DNA of 64,000 nt from HRBIN30 sp964534275 (GTDB taxonomy: Bacteria > Desulfobacterota > Binatia > HRBIN30). Positions within the stretch are counted from its first letter, which is position 1, and each line of letters starts with the position of its first letter. The translations under genes were made by a program, and so were the position numbers. The DNA is taken from contig CAZHQG010000001.1 of NCBI GenBank assembly GCA_964534275.1, positions 124,001 through 188,000 on the forward strand, in the 5' to 3' direction. The notes under the pieces are model-generated. The model saw nothing but the letters and a program-made list of their open reading frames with translations, was not told where the DNA came from and made no database searches. This document shows positions 16,843 to 25,355 of the stretch, piece after piece.

Positions 16843-18069
16843 TTACACAGGCAGACCACCAGTAGCGGCTTTCGTCGTTCCGTCGCGCTTGTATGTTTCA
16901 ATCGTACGTTGTGCGATCCGCCATTGGTGCACTTCGTCGGCACCGTCGGCAAAGCGTGCCCAACGGGCATGTTGCGCCATTCGGGCAAGGGGTGTGTCCA
17001 TGGAGTACCCGAGCGCCCCATGCACCTGGATGGCACGATCGATGATCCGATTCAGGGCGTTCGCGACGAAGTGTTTGGCCATGGATACCTCGCTGCGAAA
17101 GTCTTCTCCTCGGTCGATCTTGTACGCCGCGTGCAACACCATGAGCTTGCATTGATACAGCTCCATCGCCGAGTCGGCGATCATCCACTGGATGCCCTGT
17201 TTTTCGGCCAGGTAGGAACCGTGCGCATACCGCTTCAGGGCCCGGTCGACCATCATGTCCAGTGCCATCTCGGCTTGTCCGATCCACCGCATGCAGTGCG
17301 CAAGACGCGCGGGCCCTAAGCGGCTTTGCCCCAAGAGATGCCCTTGTCCACGTTGGCCGAGCATGTTTTGCCGGGGTACGCGCAAGTTTTCGATGCGGAT
17401 TTCGCAGTGGTTGTGGCTCCCCGCCATGGTTTCGATGTCGCGGACGATGGTCCATCCCTCGGCAGGCAAGTCGACGATGAACGCGGAGTTCGCGGCTTGA
17501 GGTACAGGTGGATTGTCTTCCGTTCGCGCAATCAAGATGGCAAAGCTTGCCCCGCGAGCTCCGGAGATAAACCACTTGTGCCCGTTGATGACCCATTCAT
17601 CGCCGTCCAGCACCGCGCGTGTTTGAATCAGGGTGGGGTCCGAGCCAGCTACCTCGGGCTCGGTCATCGCAAAGCACGAGCGAATGACACCATCGCACAG
17701 GGGCCGCAAATACTTCTCTTTTTGTTCCTCGGTGCCCCAGTGAAGCAGGGTGTGCATGTTGCCTTCGTCTGGGGCTTGAGCGTTCAGTGCGTAGGGCCCG
17801 AACGCCGACTTGGCCGCTTCTGCCTGCACCGCCGCCATCGCCACGTGACCCAGTCCCATGCCACCATATTCTTTGGGCATGTGCGGCAGCCACAAGCCCC
17901 ATTCGCGGGCGGCCTGGCGCATTTCCACGATTTTCCGGATTAGAAACGCACGATCGCCAGGATGCTGCTCGATTTCCTGCTCGCGCGGCCGAACGATTTC
18001 GCGCACGAAGTCGCGAACCCGCGCGCGCACTGCTTCGATTTCCGGTGGAAACGAAAAGTCGATCGCCAT
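16843..18069 (-). CDS. Acyl-CoA dehydrogenase (ACAD10/11-like)
   Basis: Second FAD acyl-CoA dehydrogenase of the window (408 aa). It starts MAIDFSFPPEIEAVRARVRDFV with an AGGAG site 9 nt before the ATG. CFAMTEPEVAGSDPTLI marks the middle domain, and ADGADEVHQWRIAQRTIE near the C-terminus holds the Glu of the DEVH motif, where the paralog at 6257 has GPDEVH. The two proteins share the same architecture but differ in many positions, so distinct acyl-CoA substrates are likely. It is the first gene of a run with the sulfatase-like, unknown secreted and matrixin genes, although a functional link between a cytosolic beta-oxidation enzyme and these exported proteins is not evident. Confidence 0.93.
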   Translation of the reverse strand: MAIDFSFPPEIEAVRARVRDFVREIVRPREQEIEQHPGDRAFLIRKIVEMRQAAREWGLWLPHMPKEYGGMGLGHVAMAAVQAEAAKSAFGPYALNAQAPDEGNMHTLLHWGTEEQKEKYLRPLCDGVIRSCFAMTEPEVAGSDPTLIQTRAVLDGDEWVINGHKWFISGARGASFAILIARTEDNPPVPQAANSAFIVDLPAEGWTIVRDIETMAGSHNHCEIRIENLRVPRQNMLGQRGQGHLLGQSRLGPARLAHCMRWIGQAEMALDMMVDRALKRYAHGSYLAEKQGIQWMIADSAMELYQCKLMVLHAAYKIDRGEDFRSEVSMAKHFVANALNRIIDRAIQVHGALGYSMDTPLARMAQHARWARFADGADEVHQWRIAQRTIETYKRDGTTKAATGGLPV

Positions 18070-18167
18070 AGACCACGCTCCTGTTCGGGAGAGATAGTTC
18101 GCCCTTTACCCCGTGGCCGACGCTCAACCAAGGTGGGCCGGGGGTTGGAAAAAACCGTGGGCAGCAA

Positions 18168-18491
18168 CTACCGAACGCGAGCACCGGATGCGACGGGGCG
18201 CTCCGGTGTGACAAGGGCTAACCGGCCCTCGTCGTCGCTTGCCGCCAGGAGCATTCCTTGGCTTTCAACGCCGCGCAGGACGGCTGGCTGCAGGTTTGCC
18301 ACCACGACGATTTGCTTCCCGATCAGATCTTCGGGTGCATAGTGGGCGCGGATCCCGGCGACGATTTGCCGCTGTTCCGTACCGAGATCGACCCGGAGGA
18401 CGAGCAGCCGATCCGCCTTTGGGTGGATTTCGGCGGCAATCACGGTGGCCACACGGAGCTCTACCTTGCCAAACTCATCGATTGTCAGCAT
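18168..18491 (-). CDS. Stand-alone tRNA-binding OB-fold protein (MetG C-terminal type)
   Basis: A 107-residue EMAP-II-like OB fold of the type found at the C-terminus of methionyl-tRNA synthetase and in CsaA. It reads MLTIDEFGKVELRVATVIAAEIHPKADRLLVLRVDLG, then RQIVAGIRAHYAPEDLIGKQIVVVANL and ESQGMLLAASDDEG, each a conserved strand or loop of the family. As a free protein it would bind tRNA non-specifically and aid a synthetase without this domain. The ATG at 18489-18491 is preferred; an alternative GTG at 18515 would add eight residues without a better ribosome binding site. It is divergent from the MscS gene across 117 bp, and 98 bp separate it from the acyl-CoA dehydrogenase downstream. 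Confidence 0.85.
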   Translation of the reverse strand: MLTIDEFGKVELRVATVIAAEIHPKADRLLVLRVDLGTEQRQIVAGIRAHYAPEDLIGKQIVVVANLQPAVLRGVESQGMLLAASDDEGRLALVTPERPVASGARVR

Positions 18492-18608
18492 GGCTAGCCG
18501 CTGTAGCGCCTGCACGGGAACGAAGAAACTGTTTGCCGTTTCTTTCGCCCGTGCAGTGTTTGCCTCGACACCGGAGTGTCGGGCAGGCTTGTGGAGGAGG
18601 AAATCGAG

Positions 18609-20372
18609 ATGGAGCGTTTCGTGTGGCGAGCGAGGTGGACGATCGCATGGTGGTTATTGGTTGCCGGACTTGCGCCCACCGGGAGCGCAGCGCAAGGCGC
18701 AGAGGCCACGCCCGGGCCCGCACCGACGCCAACGGTACAACGCCCGGTGGACGATTACGATCGTGGCACTCCCCGCTCGGCCGTGCGCGGGTTGTTCGCG
18801 GCTTGCGGCGCCATGGATTACAAGCGCGCGGCAGAGTTCCTCGACTTGCGCCGTATCCGTGTGACCGAGCGGGAAGACGTTGGTCCGGTGCTTGCGCGAC
18901 AATTGTGCTTGGTGCTGGACCGCACGGTATGGATCGACCTCGAACAGCTCAGTGACACTCCTGAAGGCGACCGAGAAGATGGACTGCCCCCGCGCCGCGA
19001 GAGCCTGGCAGTCGTTCCGACAGCAGAAAAGCCCACGCGGCTCTTCCTGGAGCGGGTGCCCCGTGAGGATGGAGTGCTGATTTGGAAAGTGGCGGCCGAC
19101 ACGGTGGCGCGTATTCCCGCTTTGTACCAAGAGTTTGGTTACGGCCCCCTCGAGGAATACCTGCCAAAGCCCTTCTTCGAGTGGATGTTCTTGGGCGTGC
19201 GGCTGTGGCAATGGATTGGCTTTCTGCTGCTCGGCACGATCTCGTGGGCTGCTGCGTGGGTGCTCACGCGCATCCTTGTGCGTGTAGGCCGCACCATCGT
19301 GTCGCAGTCCTGGGTGCCGTTGAGCGAGGATGCCGTAGTGGTCATGCGCGCGCCCCTGCACGCATTGTTGGCGTTGGTGCTTTTCCGAAGCCAGGTTCCA
19401 CTCCTCGCCTTATCCGTGCGCAGTGCGCACTTCGTACAAGGGCTCACAGGTGCGGGGATCGTTCTGGCAGTGGCGTGGTTGCTCATGCGCGCGGTCGATG
19501 TCGTTGCTCGATCGATCGAAGAGCGAGCAACCAACCGTCAGGCCGTTGCCTCCCTGCTACCGTTGGGTCGGCGGGCCACGAAAGTGTTTCTCGCGGGGCT
19601 GACCTTGCTCGCTGCGTTACAGAACCTTGGATTCGATGTCACGAGCGTGCTGGCAGGTCTGGGGATTGGCGGCCTCGCGGTTGCTTTGGCCGGGCAGAAA
19701 ACGTTGGAGCATTTGTTCGGTGGGATTACGTTGGTAGCCGACCAGCCGGTGCGGGTGGGCGAGGTGTGCCGCATTGGCGACAAAATCGGAGTGGTCGAGG
19801 ACATTGGCTTACGGTCGACCAGGATCCGGACACTCGATCGAACCGTTCTCTCGATTCCCAACGGGGAGTTCGCTTCCATGCAAATCGAGAATTTCAGCCG
19901 CCGCGATCGCATTCGCTTAGCTGCTACCTTAGGGCTGCGTTACGAGACGACGCCCGACCAGCTTCGTTACGTGCTCGTCGAACTCAAAAAGCTGCTGCTC
20001 TCCCACCCGAAGGTTTCTCCAGAACCCGCCCGCGTGCGGTTTGCGGGATTTGGAGCCTACTCGCTCGATATCGAGCTGCTGGCCTATATCGAAACGAGTG
20101 AACACGAGGAGTTCCTCGCCGTGCGCGAAGACTTGTTCTTGCGCATCATGGACATCGTGGCGGGCAGCGGGACTGCCTTCGCCTTTCCGTCGCACACGGT
20201 GTATTGCGGTGCAGATAGCGGCATCGATCTCGCTCGGCAGCAAGCGGCAGAGACGCAAGTACGGGAATGGCGTGCACAGCACCGCCTGTGGCTCCCGTAT
20301 CCTCCCGAAGAAGAGGCGGCCGCAATTCGGGGGAGCTTGGCCTACCCGCCTCCGGGATCGGCGATATCGTGA
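18609..20372 (+). CDS. MscS-family mechanosensitive channel with periplasmic N-domain
   Basis: Inner-membrane osmotic safety channel or channel-like protein (587 aa). It starts MERFVWRARWTIAWWLLV with a GGAGGAGG site 9 nt upstream, followed by a signal-type hydrophobic stretch and a periplasmic region of about 160 residues that begins with a Pro-Thr-rich segment. Four to five membrane segments follow (about 200-390). The pore helix and MscS beta domain read VLAGLGIGGLAVALAGQKTLEHLFGG, QPVRVGEVCRIGDKIGVVEDIGLRSTRI and LSIPNGEFASMQIENFSRRD. A cytoplasmic cage domain ends the protein. The N-terminal extension makes it larger than E. coli MscS (286 aa) and similar to the YbdG/YnaI-like group. The GH36 gene follows after 43 bp on the same strand. 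Confidence 0.9.
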   Translation: MERFVWRARWTIAWWLLVAGLAPTGSAAQGAEATPGPAPTPTVQRPVDDYDRGTPRSAVRGLFAACGAMDYKRAAEFLDLRRIRVTEREDVGPVLARQLCLVLDRTVWIDLEQLSDTPEGDREDGLPPRRESLAVVPTAEKPTRLFLERVPREDGVLIWKVAADTVARIPALYQEFGYGPLEEYLPKPFFEWMFLGVRLWQWIGFLLLGTISWAAAWVLTRILVRVGRTIVSQSWVPLSEDAVVVMRAPLHALLALVLFRSQVPLLALSVRSAHFVQGLTGAGIVLAVAWLLMRAVDVVARSIEERATNRQAVASLLPLGRRATKVFLAGLTLLAALQNLGFDVTSVLAGLGIGGLAVALAGQKTLEHLFGGITLVADQPVRVGEVCRIGDKIGVVEDIGLRSTRIRTLDRTVLSIPNGEFASMQIENFSRRDRIRLAATLGLRYETTPDQLRYVLVELKKLLLSHPKVSPEPARVRFAGFGAYSLDIELLAYIETSEHEEFLAVREDLFLRIMDIVAGSGTAFAFPSHTVYCGADSGIDLARQQAAETQVREWRAQHRLWLPYPPEEEAAAIRGSLAYPPPGSAIS

Positions 20373-20415
20373 ACCCATCCTCTGGGCCTTGGCGAAGGTT
20401 GGAAAGTAGGGAAGG

Positions 20416-22479
20416 ATGCGGGCTGCCGCGTGGCACGGGGCGATTCGGGAAACGAGAGGAGCGGGGTTCGAGGAGATGGAATACGAGGTTCGGGACGGGC
20501 GCTTGTTTTTTTGCACCCCAGACGGGCGGGTACGGCTCGAGGGGTTAAGACCGGCGGTATTTTACGAGGTTGGAGGCGAGCCTCGCAGGTACCGACCGTA
20601 TCTCGAACGTTCCGAGGGTGGAGCACATTCCGCGGCAAACGAAGACGGCCTCGCGCTGCGTGTGTCCGTGACCCGCGAGGGCTTGTTCGTGGTTGTCCGA
20701 CTCGTGCTGGAGCACCGTGGGTCGCGCCCGCTTCGCGTGTATACAGCATCTCCGTTGTGGCTTCCGGATTTTGGCGAGGTCTTCGTTGGGCCGTCCGCCC
20801 GTCACTGGAGCGTGTATCGCAATGGCTATCAGTCGTGGACCGGCACGCGGAGCTTTCGTGCTCACGAGACGGATGCCGATCCGTGGTCCTTCTTGCTCCG
20901 GGTCGGTCTCATAGACATTGCGCGGCCTTCGCCGGCGAGTCCGGGGCACTTCCGTTCCGACTCGTTTACCGCGATCGCCAACCTTCGGTCTCGCGAGGTG
21001 CTGGTTGCCGGCTTCCTCGATGTGCGCCGTGCATTTGCAGACATCGAGGTTGCCATCGTAGGCGATCGTTGTGGCCGTTGGGAAGCAACGGTGCGCTACG
21101 AGGGCAAGTCTCTCTGTCCAGGGGAAAAACTCGAAGTGGCTCCACTGGCGTTGGCTGCCGGCGACGACGGTTACGCATTGCTAGCGGCGTACGCCGAGCG
21201 GAGCGGTTTTGCCATGGAAGCAAGGGTTCCGGAACGGAGCCCGATTGGATGGTGCTCGTGGTACGAGTATTTCACCGACATCGATGTAGGAGCGATTCGC
21301 GAGAACATCGATGCTGCCAAGCGCCTGCGCCCGCTCGTGGCCTTTGATTACGTGCAAATCGACGATGGTTACCAGGCAGCGGTCGGGGACTGGCTCGAGC
21401 CCGACCGCAAGAAGTTTCCTCGCGGGGTAGCGCCGCTGGCCGCGGAAATACGAGAGGCTGGCTTCGTCCCGGGAATTTGGCTCGCGCCGTTTATCGCCCG
21501 CAGCAATGCCCGGTTGGTGGCCGAGCATCCAGAGTGGTTTGTCCGCGACAACGACGGCAGACTGCAATTCGCGCTGTGGAATCCACTTTGGGGTCTCGGT
21601 CCTTGTTATGCGCTCGACACGACCCACCCCGAGGTCCAGGAGTGGATCCGCGAGGTGGTGGAAACGGTTGTTCACCGCTGGGGTTTTTCGCTCCTGAAAC
21701 TTGATTTTTTGTACGCCGCGGCTCTGCCAGGTGTGCGTTACGACCGGGAAGCCACGCGGGCCCACGCCTTGCGTAGGGGCCTGGAGACGATCCGGGCAGC
21801 GGCAGGCGACCAAGCGTTCCTGATCGGATGTGGCTGCCCTCTCGGCCCTGCGGTGGGCATCGTGGATGCCATGCGAATCGGTCCGGACGTGGCTCCGTTT
21901 TGGAGCAACTTCCTCAGTCGCACCGTGCTGCGCGATTTGCACGGTGTGGCGACAAAGCACGCGATTCGCAACACGTTGACCAGGGCGTTTTTGCATCGGC
22001 GTTGGTGGCTGAACGATCCTGACTGCTTGATGGTCCGTTCGCACCGCACGAAATTGACCGAGGAGGAATTCCGTGCCTTGGCTACCGCGGTCGTTGCCAC
22101 CGATGGGTTGTTGGTTGTGAGCGATCGGCTCTCTTTGCTGACCCCGAGCGAACTCGAACGCTTGCAGCAGGTGCTGGACATTCGCCGCGACGTGCGGTTC
22201 GAGCCGTACGTCGCGGATTTGATGGAGGCCGACCCTCCGGGAATTGTGATTGCCCGTTCGTCCGAGCAGTGTGCCGTAGCGGTCTGGAACTTTGCGGACG
22301 AACCCTCGTCCGCCGTGATTCCAGTGCAGCAATGGCTTCCGAATGCCGCCGGGCTTGCCCATGTGTTCGAGCATTGGACCGGCCAGGTCGCGGACTTGCG
22401 CGCTGGCGCGCTGGAGATCGAACAGTTCCCGCCGCATGGGGCGCGCCTATTCATGTTCCCTGCCGAGGGGAGCATGTAA
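20416..22479 (+). CDS. GH36-family alpha-galactosidase-like glycosidase
   Basis: Retaining glycosidase of the GH36/GH27 clan (687 aa). After an N-terminal beta-sandwich (about 25-260) with YRNGYQSWTGT, the TIM barrel begins at PIGWCSWYEYFTDI. The nucleophile is Asp430 in LLKLDFLY and the acid/base Asp491 in MRIGPDVAPFW, both intact, so an alpha-galactosidase-type or related alpha-glycosidase activity is expected. CGCPLGP lies on the strand between them. There is no signal peptide, so the enzyme is cytosolic and needs an importer; none is adjacent, although an ABC importer for sugars occurs at 42085. An ATG at 20476 is a possible shorter start. Family members also include alpha-N-acetylgalactosaminidase and raffinose synthase-like proteins, so substrate is uncertain. 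Confidence 0.88.
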   Translation: MRAAAWHGAIRETRGAGFEEMEYEVRDGRLFFCTPDGRVRLEGLRPAVFYEVGGEPRRYRPYLERSEGGAHSAANEDGLALRVSVTREGLFVVVRLVLEHRGSRPLRVYTASPLWLPDFGEVFVGPSARHWSVYRNGYQSWTGTRSFRAHETDADPWSFLLRVGLIDIARPSPASPGHFRSDSFTAIANLRSREVLVAGFLDVRRAFADIEVAIVGDRCGRWEATVRYEGKSLCPGEKLEVAPLALAAGDDGYALLAAYAERSGFAMEARVPERSPIGWCSWYEYFTDIDVGAIRENIDAAKRLRPLVAFDYVQIDDGYQAAVGDWLEPDRKKFPRGVAPLAAEIREAGFVPGIWLAPFIARSNARLVAEHPEWFVRDNDGRLQFALWNPLWGLGPCYALDTTHPEVQEWIREVVETVVHRWGFSLLKLDFLYAAALPGVRYDREATRAHALRRGLETIRAAAGDQAFLIGCGCPLGPAVGIVDAMRIGPDVAPFWSNFLSRTVLRDLHGVATKHAIRNTLTRAFLHRRWWLNDPDCLMVRSHRTKLTEEEFRALATAVVATDGLLVVSDRLSLLTPSELERLQQVLDIRRDVRFEPYVADLMEADPPGIVIARSSEQCAVAVWNFADEPSSAVIPVQQWLPNAAGLAHVFEHWTGQVADLRAGALEIEQFPPHGARLFMFPAEGSM

Positions 22480-22510
22480 AAAGCGCTTGTACTTTGCCCA
22501 GGAACATCGC

Positions 22511-22969
22511 ATGTTAGGGAGCAACTTGGCCATGCGGGTAGCGGAACGGGTCGATGTGCTGTGGGTAGAGGACGACGCCCTCGATGGCGAGCTAGCCTTG
22601 GAGTGCTTACCGCGAGGCCTCGAGGGCTTGTCTGTGCGTCTCGTTTCGGATGGGCGAAAGGCTCTGGAGTGGGTGCGCGCCTGCGGCTCACGTTCGTCCT
22701 TGCCGCTGGTGGTGTTGCTAGATTTGCATTTGCCCGGTGCGGACGGTCTCGAAGTACTGAGGGAAATCCGCTCTTCGCCAGCGACCGGTTTGCTGCCGGT
22801 GGTCGTCTTCAGCTCGGCAGCGGACCCTCGGACGATCGAGGCATGTTACCGCGCTGGCGCGAATAGTTACGTGCTGAAACCAGCGAGCTTCGCCGAGTAT
22901 TTGCAAGTTCTCTCTCAGGTTGTGCAGTACTGGGTGCGAACGAATCATCATCCGCTGCTGCCTTTTTAG
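22511..22969 (+). CDS. Single-domain response regulator (CheY/Rcp1-like receiver)
   Basis: A 152-residue phospho-receiver with no output domain. The acidic pocket is VLWVEDD (Glu20, Asp21, Asp22), the phosphorylation site Asp71 in VVLLDLHLPGADGLEVL, the switch residue Ser101 in VVFSSA and Lys123 in YVLKP. The LPGADG loop and the DP-TIE-CYRAGANSYV helix place it in the Rcp1-like group that pairs with phytochrome or hybrid histidine kinases. No kinase is adjacent. ATG at 22511 has AGGAA 6 nt upstream; a second ATG at 22532 (AMRVAERVDV) is also possible. It starts 31 bp after the GH36 gene. Confidence 0.88.
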   Translation: MLGSNLAMRVAERVDVLWVEDDALDGELALECLPRGLEGLSVRLVSDGRKALEWVRACGSRSSLPLVVLLDLHLPGADGLEVLREIRSSPATGLLPVVVFSSAADPRTIEACYRAGANSYVLKPASFAEYLQVLSQVVQYWVRTNHHPLLPF

Positions 22970-22998
22970 ACGAGGTCGGGAGTGTTAGGTGCACTCCC

Positions 22999-23352
22999 AT
23001 GCAGAAGCCCGGCAGCTCCGCACGGGTGAAGGCGTTGCGCGACTTGCTGCATGCAAGCCTCGCCCCCGAACACTTGTGGATTTTCGACGAGAGTGCTGCC
23101 CATGTAGGGCATGCGGGAGCGCGGAGCGGGGCAGGCCACTATTACGTTCGCGTTGTGACCTCCCGCTTCGAGGGCCAATCGCGCGTGGAGCGCCATCGGC
23201 GGATTTATCACGCTGTGGGGGAACTGTTCGGGAAGGAAATTCACGCGCTTCGAATCGACGCGTTCGCCCCAGGGGAATGGCGAGCCGCGCCGGGGACCAC
23301 GTGCGACTGCTGCGTGTGTGATGGGGAGCAGGACGCCACCCCACTGCGCTGA
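22999..23352 (+). CDS. bolA: BolA-family protein
   Basis: Small partner of monothiol glutaredoxins in iron-sulfur handling. The 117 residues carry the class II KH-like BolA pattern: LAPEHLWIFDESAAHVGHAG, GHYYVRVVTSRFEGQS, ERHRRIYHAVGELFGKEIHALRIDAFAPGEW. The signature RVExHRxIY helix is clear. The C-terminal tail contains CDCCVCDG, three cysteines not usual in BolA, which could bind a cluster or form disulfides. No glutaredoxin gene is nearby. ATG at 22999. The response-regulator gene ends 29 bp upstream and ppiD starts 53 bp downstream. Confidence 0.9.
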   Translation: MQKPGSSARVKALRDLLHASLAPEHLWIFDESAAHVGHAGARSGAGHYYVRVVTSRFEGQSRVERHRRIYHAVGELFGKEIHALRIDAFAPGEWRAAPGTTCDCCVCDGEQDATPLR

Positions 23353-23405
23353 ATTGCGTTCCTTTGGGGGCTCGTCTATCGTCGCGCGCCGAGGTCGTTT
23401 TCCCT

Positions 23406-25334
23406 ATGCTCAAGTTTATTCGGCGAAATGCTTCCGCCACGTGGGTGAAGGTGTTGTTTGGCCTCTTGGCTGCCGTGTTCATTTACTGGGGAATCGGGGC
23501 CGGCCTCCGTGGCACCAGCCGATATAACGCCGTCGCCAAGGTGAATGGTAAGCCAATTACGGAAAAGGATTTGGAACGAGCAGAGGAAAACGTGCGGCAG
23601 TTTTACCGGACGCTGTACGGCGAGCAGTTCCGTCCGGAGCTTTTGCAAGGAGTGGACATCCGCGGGCAGGCGCTGGACCGGCTTATCCGCACCGAACTGA
23701 TGTATCAGGAAGCTCAGCGGCTAGGACTCGAGGCCACGGACGACGAAGTGCGCGACTTTATCGCCAAGATGGACACGTTCCGTCCAGAGGGGCGATTCGA
23801 CCGCGAGTTTTATCTTCGCGTGCTGCGAGCCAATCGCCTGACTCCAGCCGAGTTCGAAGAGAGTGTGCGCCGCGACATCTTGGTGAACAAGCTTCAAGGC
23901 ATCGTGCTTGCGGGAGTGCAAGTGAGCGAAGACGATTTGCGCCAGCGGTTCCGGTACGAGAAAGAGCAGGTGCGAGTCGCGTTTGTCGAGTTCGATGCCG
24001 CGAAGCTGGCGAACGAAGTGGAACTCGCCCCGGGCGAGGCTGAGAAGTACTTCGAGGATCACAAAGAAGAGTTTCGCGAGCCTGAGCGCGTGCGCGTGGA
24101 GTACATCGCCTATCCCGTAGAAAAGTTTCTAGCTCGTGCCGAGGTGAGCGACGCCGACATCCAAGCGTATTACGAGAAGCACGAGGAGGAATACCGTCTC
24201 CCGGAGCGGGTGCACGCGCGTCACATTCTTTTCCGAGTGGATCCGAAGGCAACGAGCGAGCAAAAGGAGTCGGTTCGCAAGCGTGCCGCGGAAGTGTTGG
24301 AAAAGGCGCGCCAAGGAGAGGACTTTGCCCAATTGGCGCAGAAATATTCCGAGGACCCGGGTAGCGGTCCGCAGGGAGGCGATCTCGGCTTTTTCCCGCG
24401 CGGGCAAATGGTACCGGCGTTCGAAGCTGTCGCGTTTTCCCTGCCTCCGGGGACGGTGAGCGACTTGGTGGAAACCAACTTTGGGTTTCACATCATCAAA
24501 GTCGAAGCCAAAGAAGAGGCCCGCACCCAGCCGCTCGAGGAAGTTCGGGACTCCATCCGCGAAAAGCTGCAGAAAGAAAAGGCACGGCAACTGGCCCAAG
24601 ATCAAGCAGGGAAGGATCGGAGCCGCGCGGCCAACGGCGAGTCGCTCGCAGAGATTGCTCGCAGCTCCGGGTTGGAGCTGAAAGCGCCAGCCCCGTTCGC
24701 GGAGCATGATGCAGTCGAAGGACTGGGAAGCAATCACCCGCTGTCGCGTGCGGCATTCCAAACTCAAGCCGGAGAGGTCGGCCCGGTGGTGTCGACCTCA
24801 GAAGGGTTTGTCGTATTCAAGGTTTCCGAGCGGATCCCCTCGGCGATTCCACCGTTTGCTGCCGTGCAGGCGAAAGTGCAGCAGCAGGCTCGCTTGGAAA
24901 AAGCTCGCGAGCGAGCGCGGCAGATGGCGGAGGCGCTCCTTGAAGAGGCAAAGAAGTCCAGTCTTCGGTCCGCCGCCCAGGCGAAAGGGCTGGAGGTAGA
25001 TGAAACCTCTCCGTTTACTCGCGAAGGCGCGTTTGTCCCCCGGATTGGCGACAGTGAAGAGATCAAACAGGCAGCGTTTGGTCTCACGAAAGACGCGGCG
25101 CTTGCGGGGCGTGTGTTCCAAGTTGGCGATAGCTTCGTGGTCATCGAATTGGTCGAGCGCACGGAGCCGAGCGAAGAGGAGTTCGCCCAACAAAAGGAAC
25201 AGTTGGCCCAGCAGGTGACCGGGCAGAGAAGGGCGCACGTACTCGAGGAGTTCGCGAATTACTTGCAGTCGAAAGCAAAAATCGATCTTCACCCGGTACA
25301 ACTTGCCGCAGCCGGGGGACGCGGGCGTCGTTGA
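23406..25334 (+). CDS. ppiD: PpiD-like membrane-anchored peptidyl-prolyl isomerase/chaperone
   Basis: Periplasmic folding factor held in the inner membrane and working near the Sec exit site. From the ATG at 23406 the 642 residues start MLKFIRRNASATWVKVLFGLLAAVFIYWGIG, a short basic cytoplasmic tail and one membrane helix (about 13-32). Residues about 45-180 form the SurA-N-like helical chaperone module. A parvulin domain lies at about 267-365 (VHARHILFRVDP, DPGSGPQGGDLGFFPRGQMVPAFE, TNFGFHIIKVE). The remainder is a second, degenerate parvulin-like and helical region rich in Gln and Glu. Length and order agree with E. coli PpiD (623 aa). An in-frame extension to 23364 is not conserved in character. 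Confidence 0.9.
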   Translation: MLKFIRRNASATWVKVLFGLLAAVFIYWGIGAGLRGTSRYNAVAKVNGKPITEKDLERAEENVRQFYRTLYGEQFRPELLQGVDIRGQALDRLIRTELMYQEAQRLGLEATDDEVRDFIAKMDTFRPEGRFDREFYLRVLRANRLTPAEFEESVRRDILVNKLQGIVLAGVQVSEDDLRQRFRYEKEQVRVAFVEFDAAKLANEVELAPGEAEKYFEDHKEEFREPERVRVEYIAYPVEKFLARAEVSDADIQAYYEKHEEEYRLPERVHARHILFRVDPKATSEQKESVRKRAAEVLEKARQGEDFAQLAQKYSEDPGSGPQGGDLGFFPRGQMVPAFEAVAFSLPPGTVSDLVETNFGFHIIKVEAKEEARTQPLEEVRDSIREKLQKEKARQLAQDQAGKDRSRAANGESLAEIARSSGLELKAPAPFAEHDAVEGLGSNHPLSRAAFQTQAGEVGPVVSTSEGFVVFKVSERIPSAIPPFAAVQAKVQQQARLEKARERARQMAEALLEEAKKSSLRSAAQAKGLEVDETSPFTREGAFVPRIGDSEEIKQAAFGLTKDAALAGRVFQVGDSFVVIELVERTEPSEEEFAQQKEQLAQQVTGQRRAHVLEEFANYLQSKAKIDLHPVQLAAAGGRGRR

Positions 25335-25355
25335 AGCACGGCGTTCGCTGGCATC

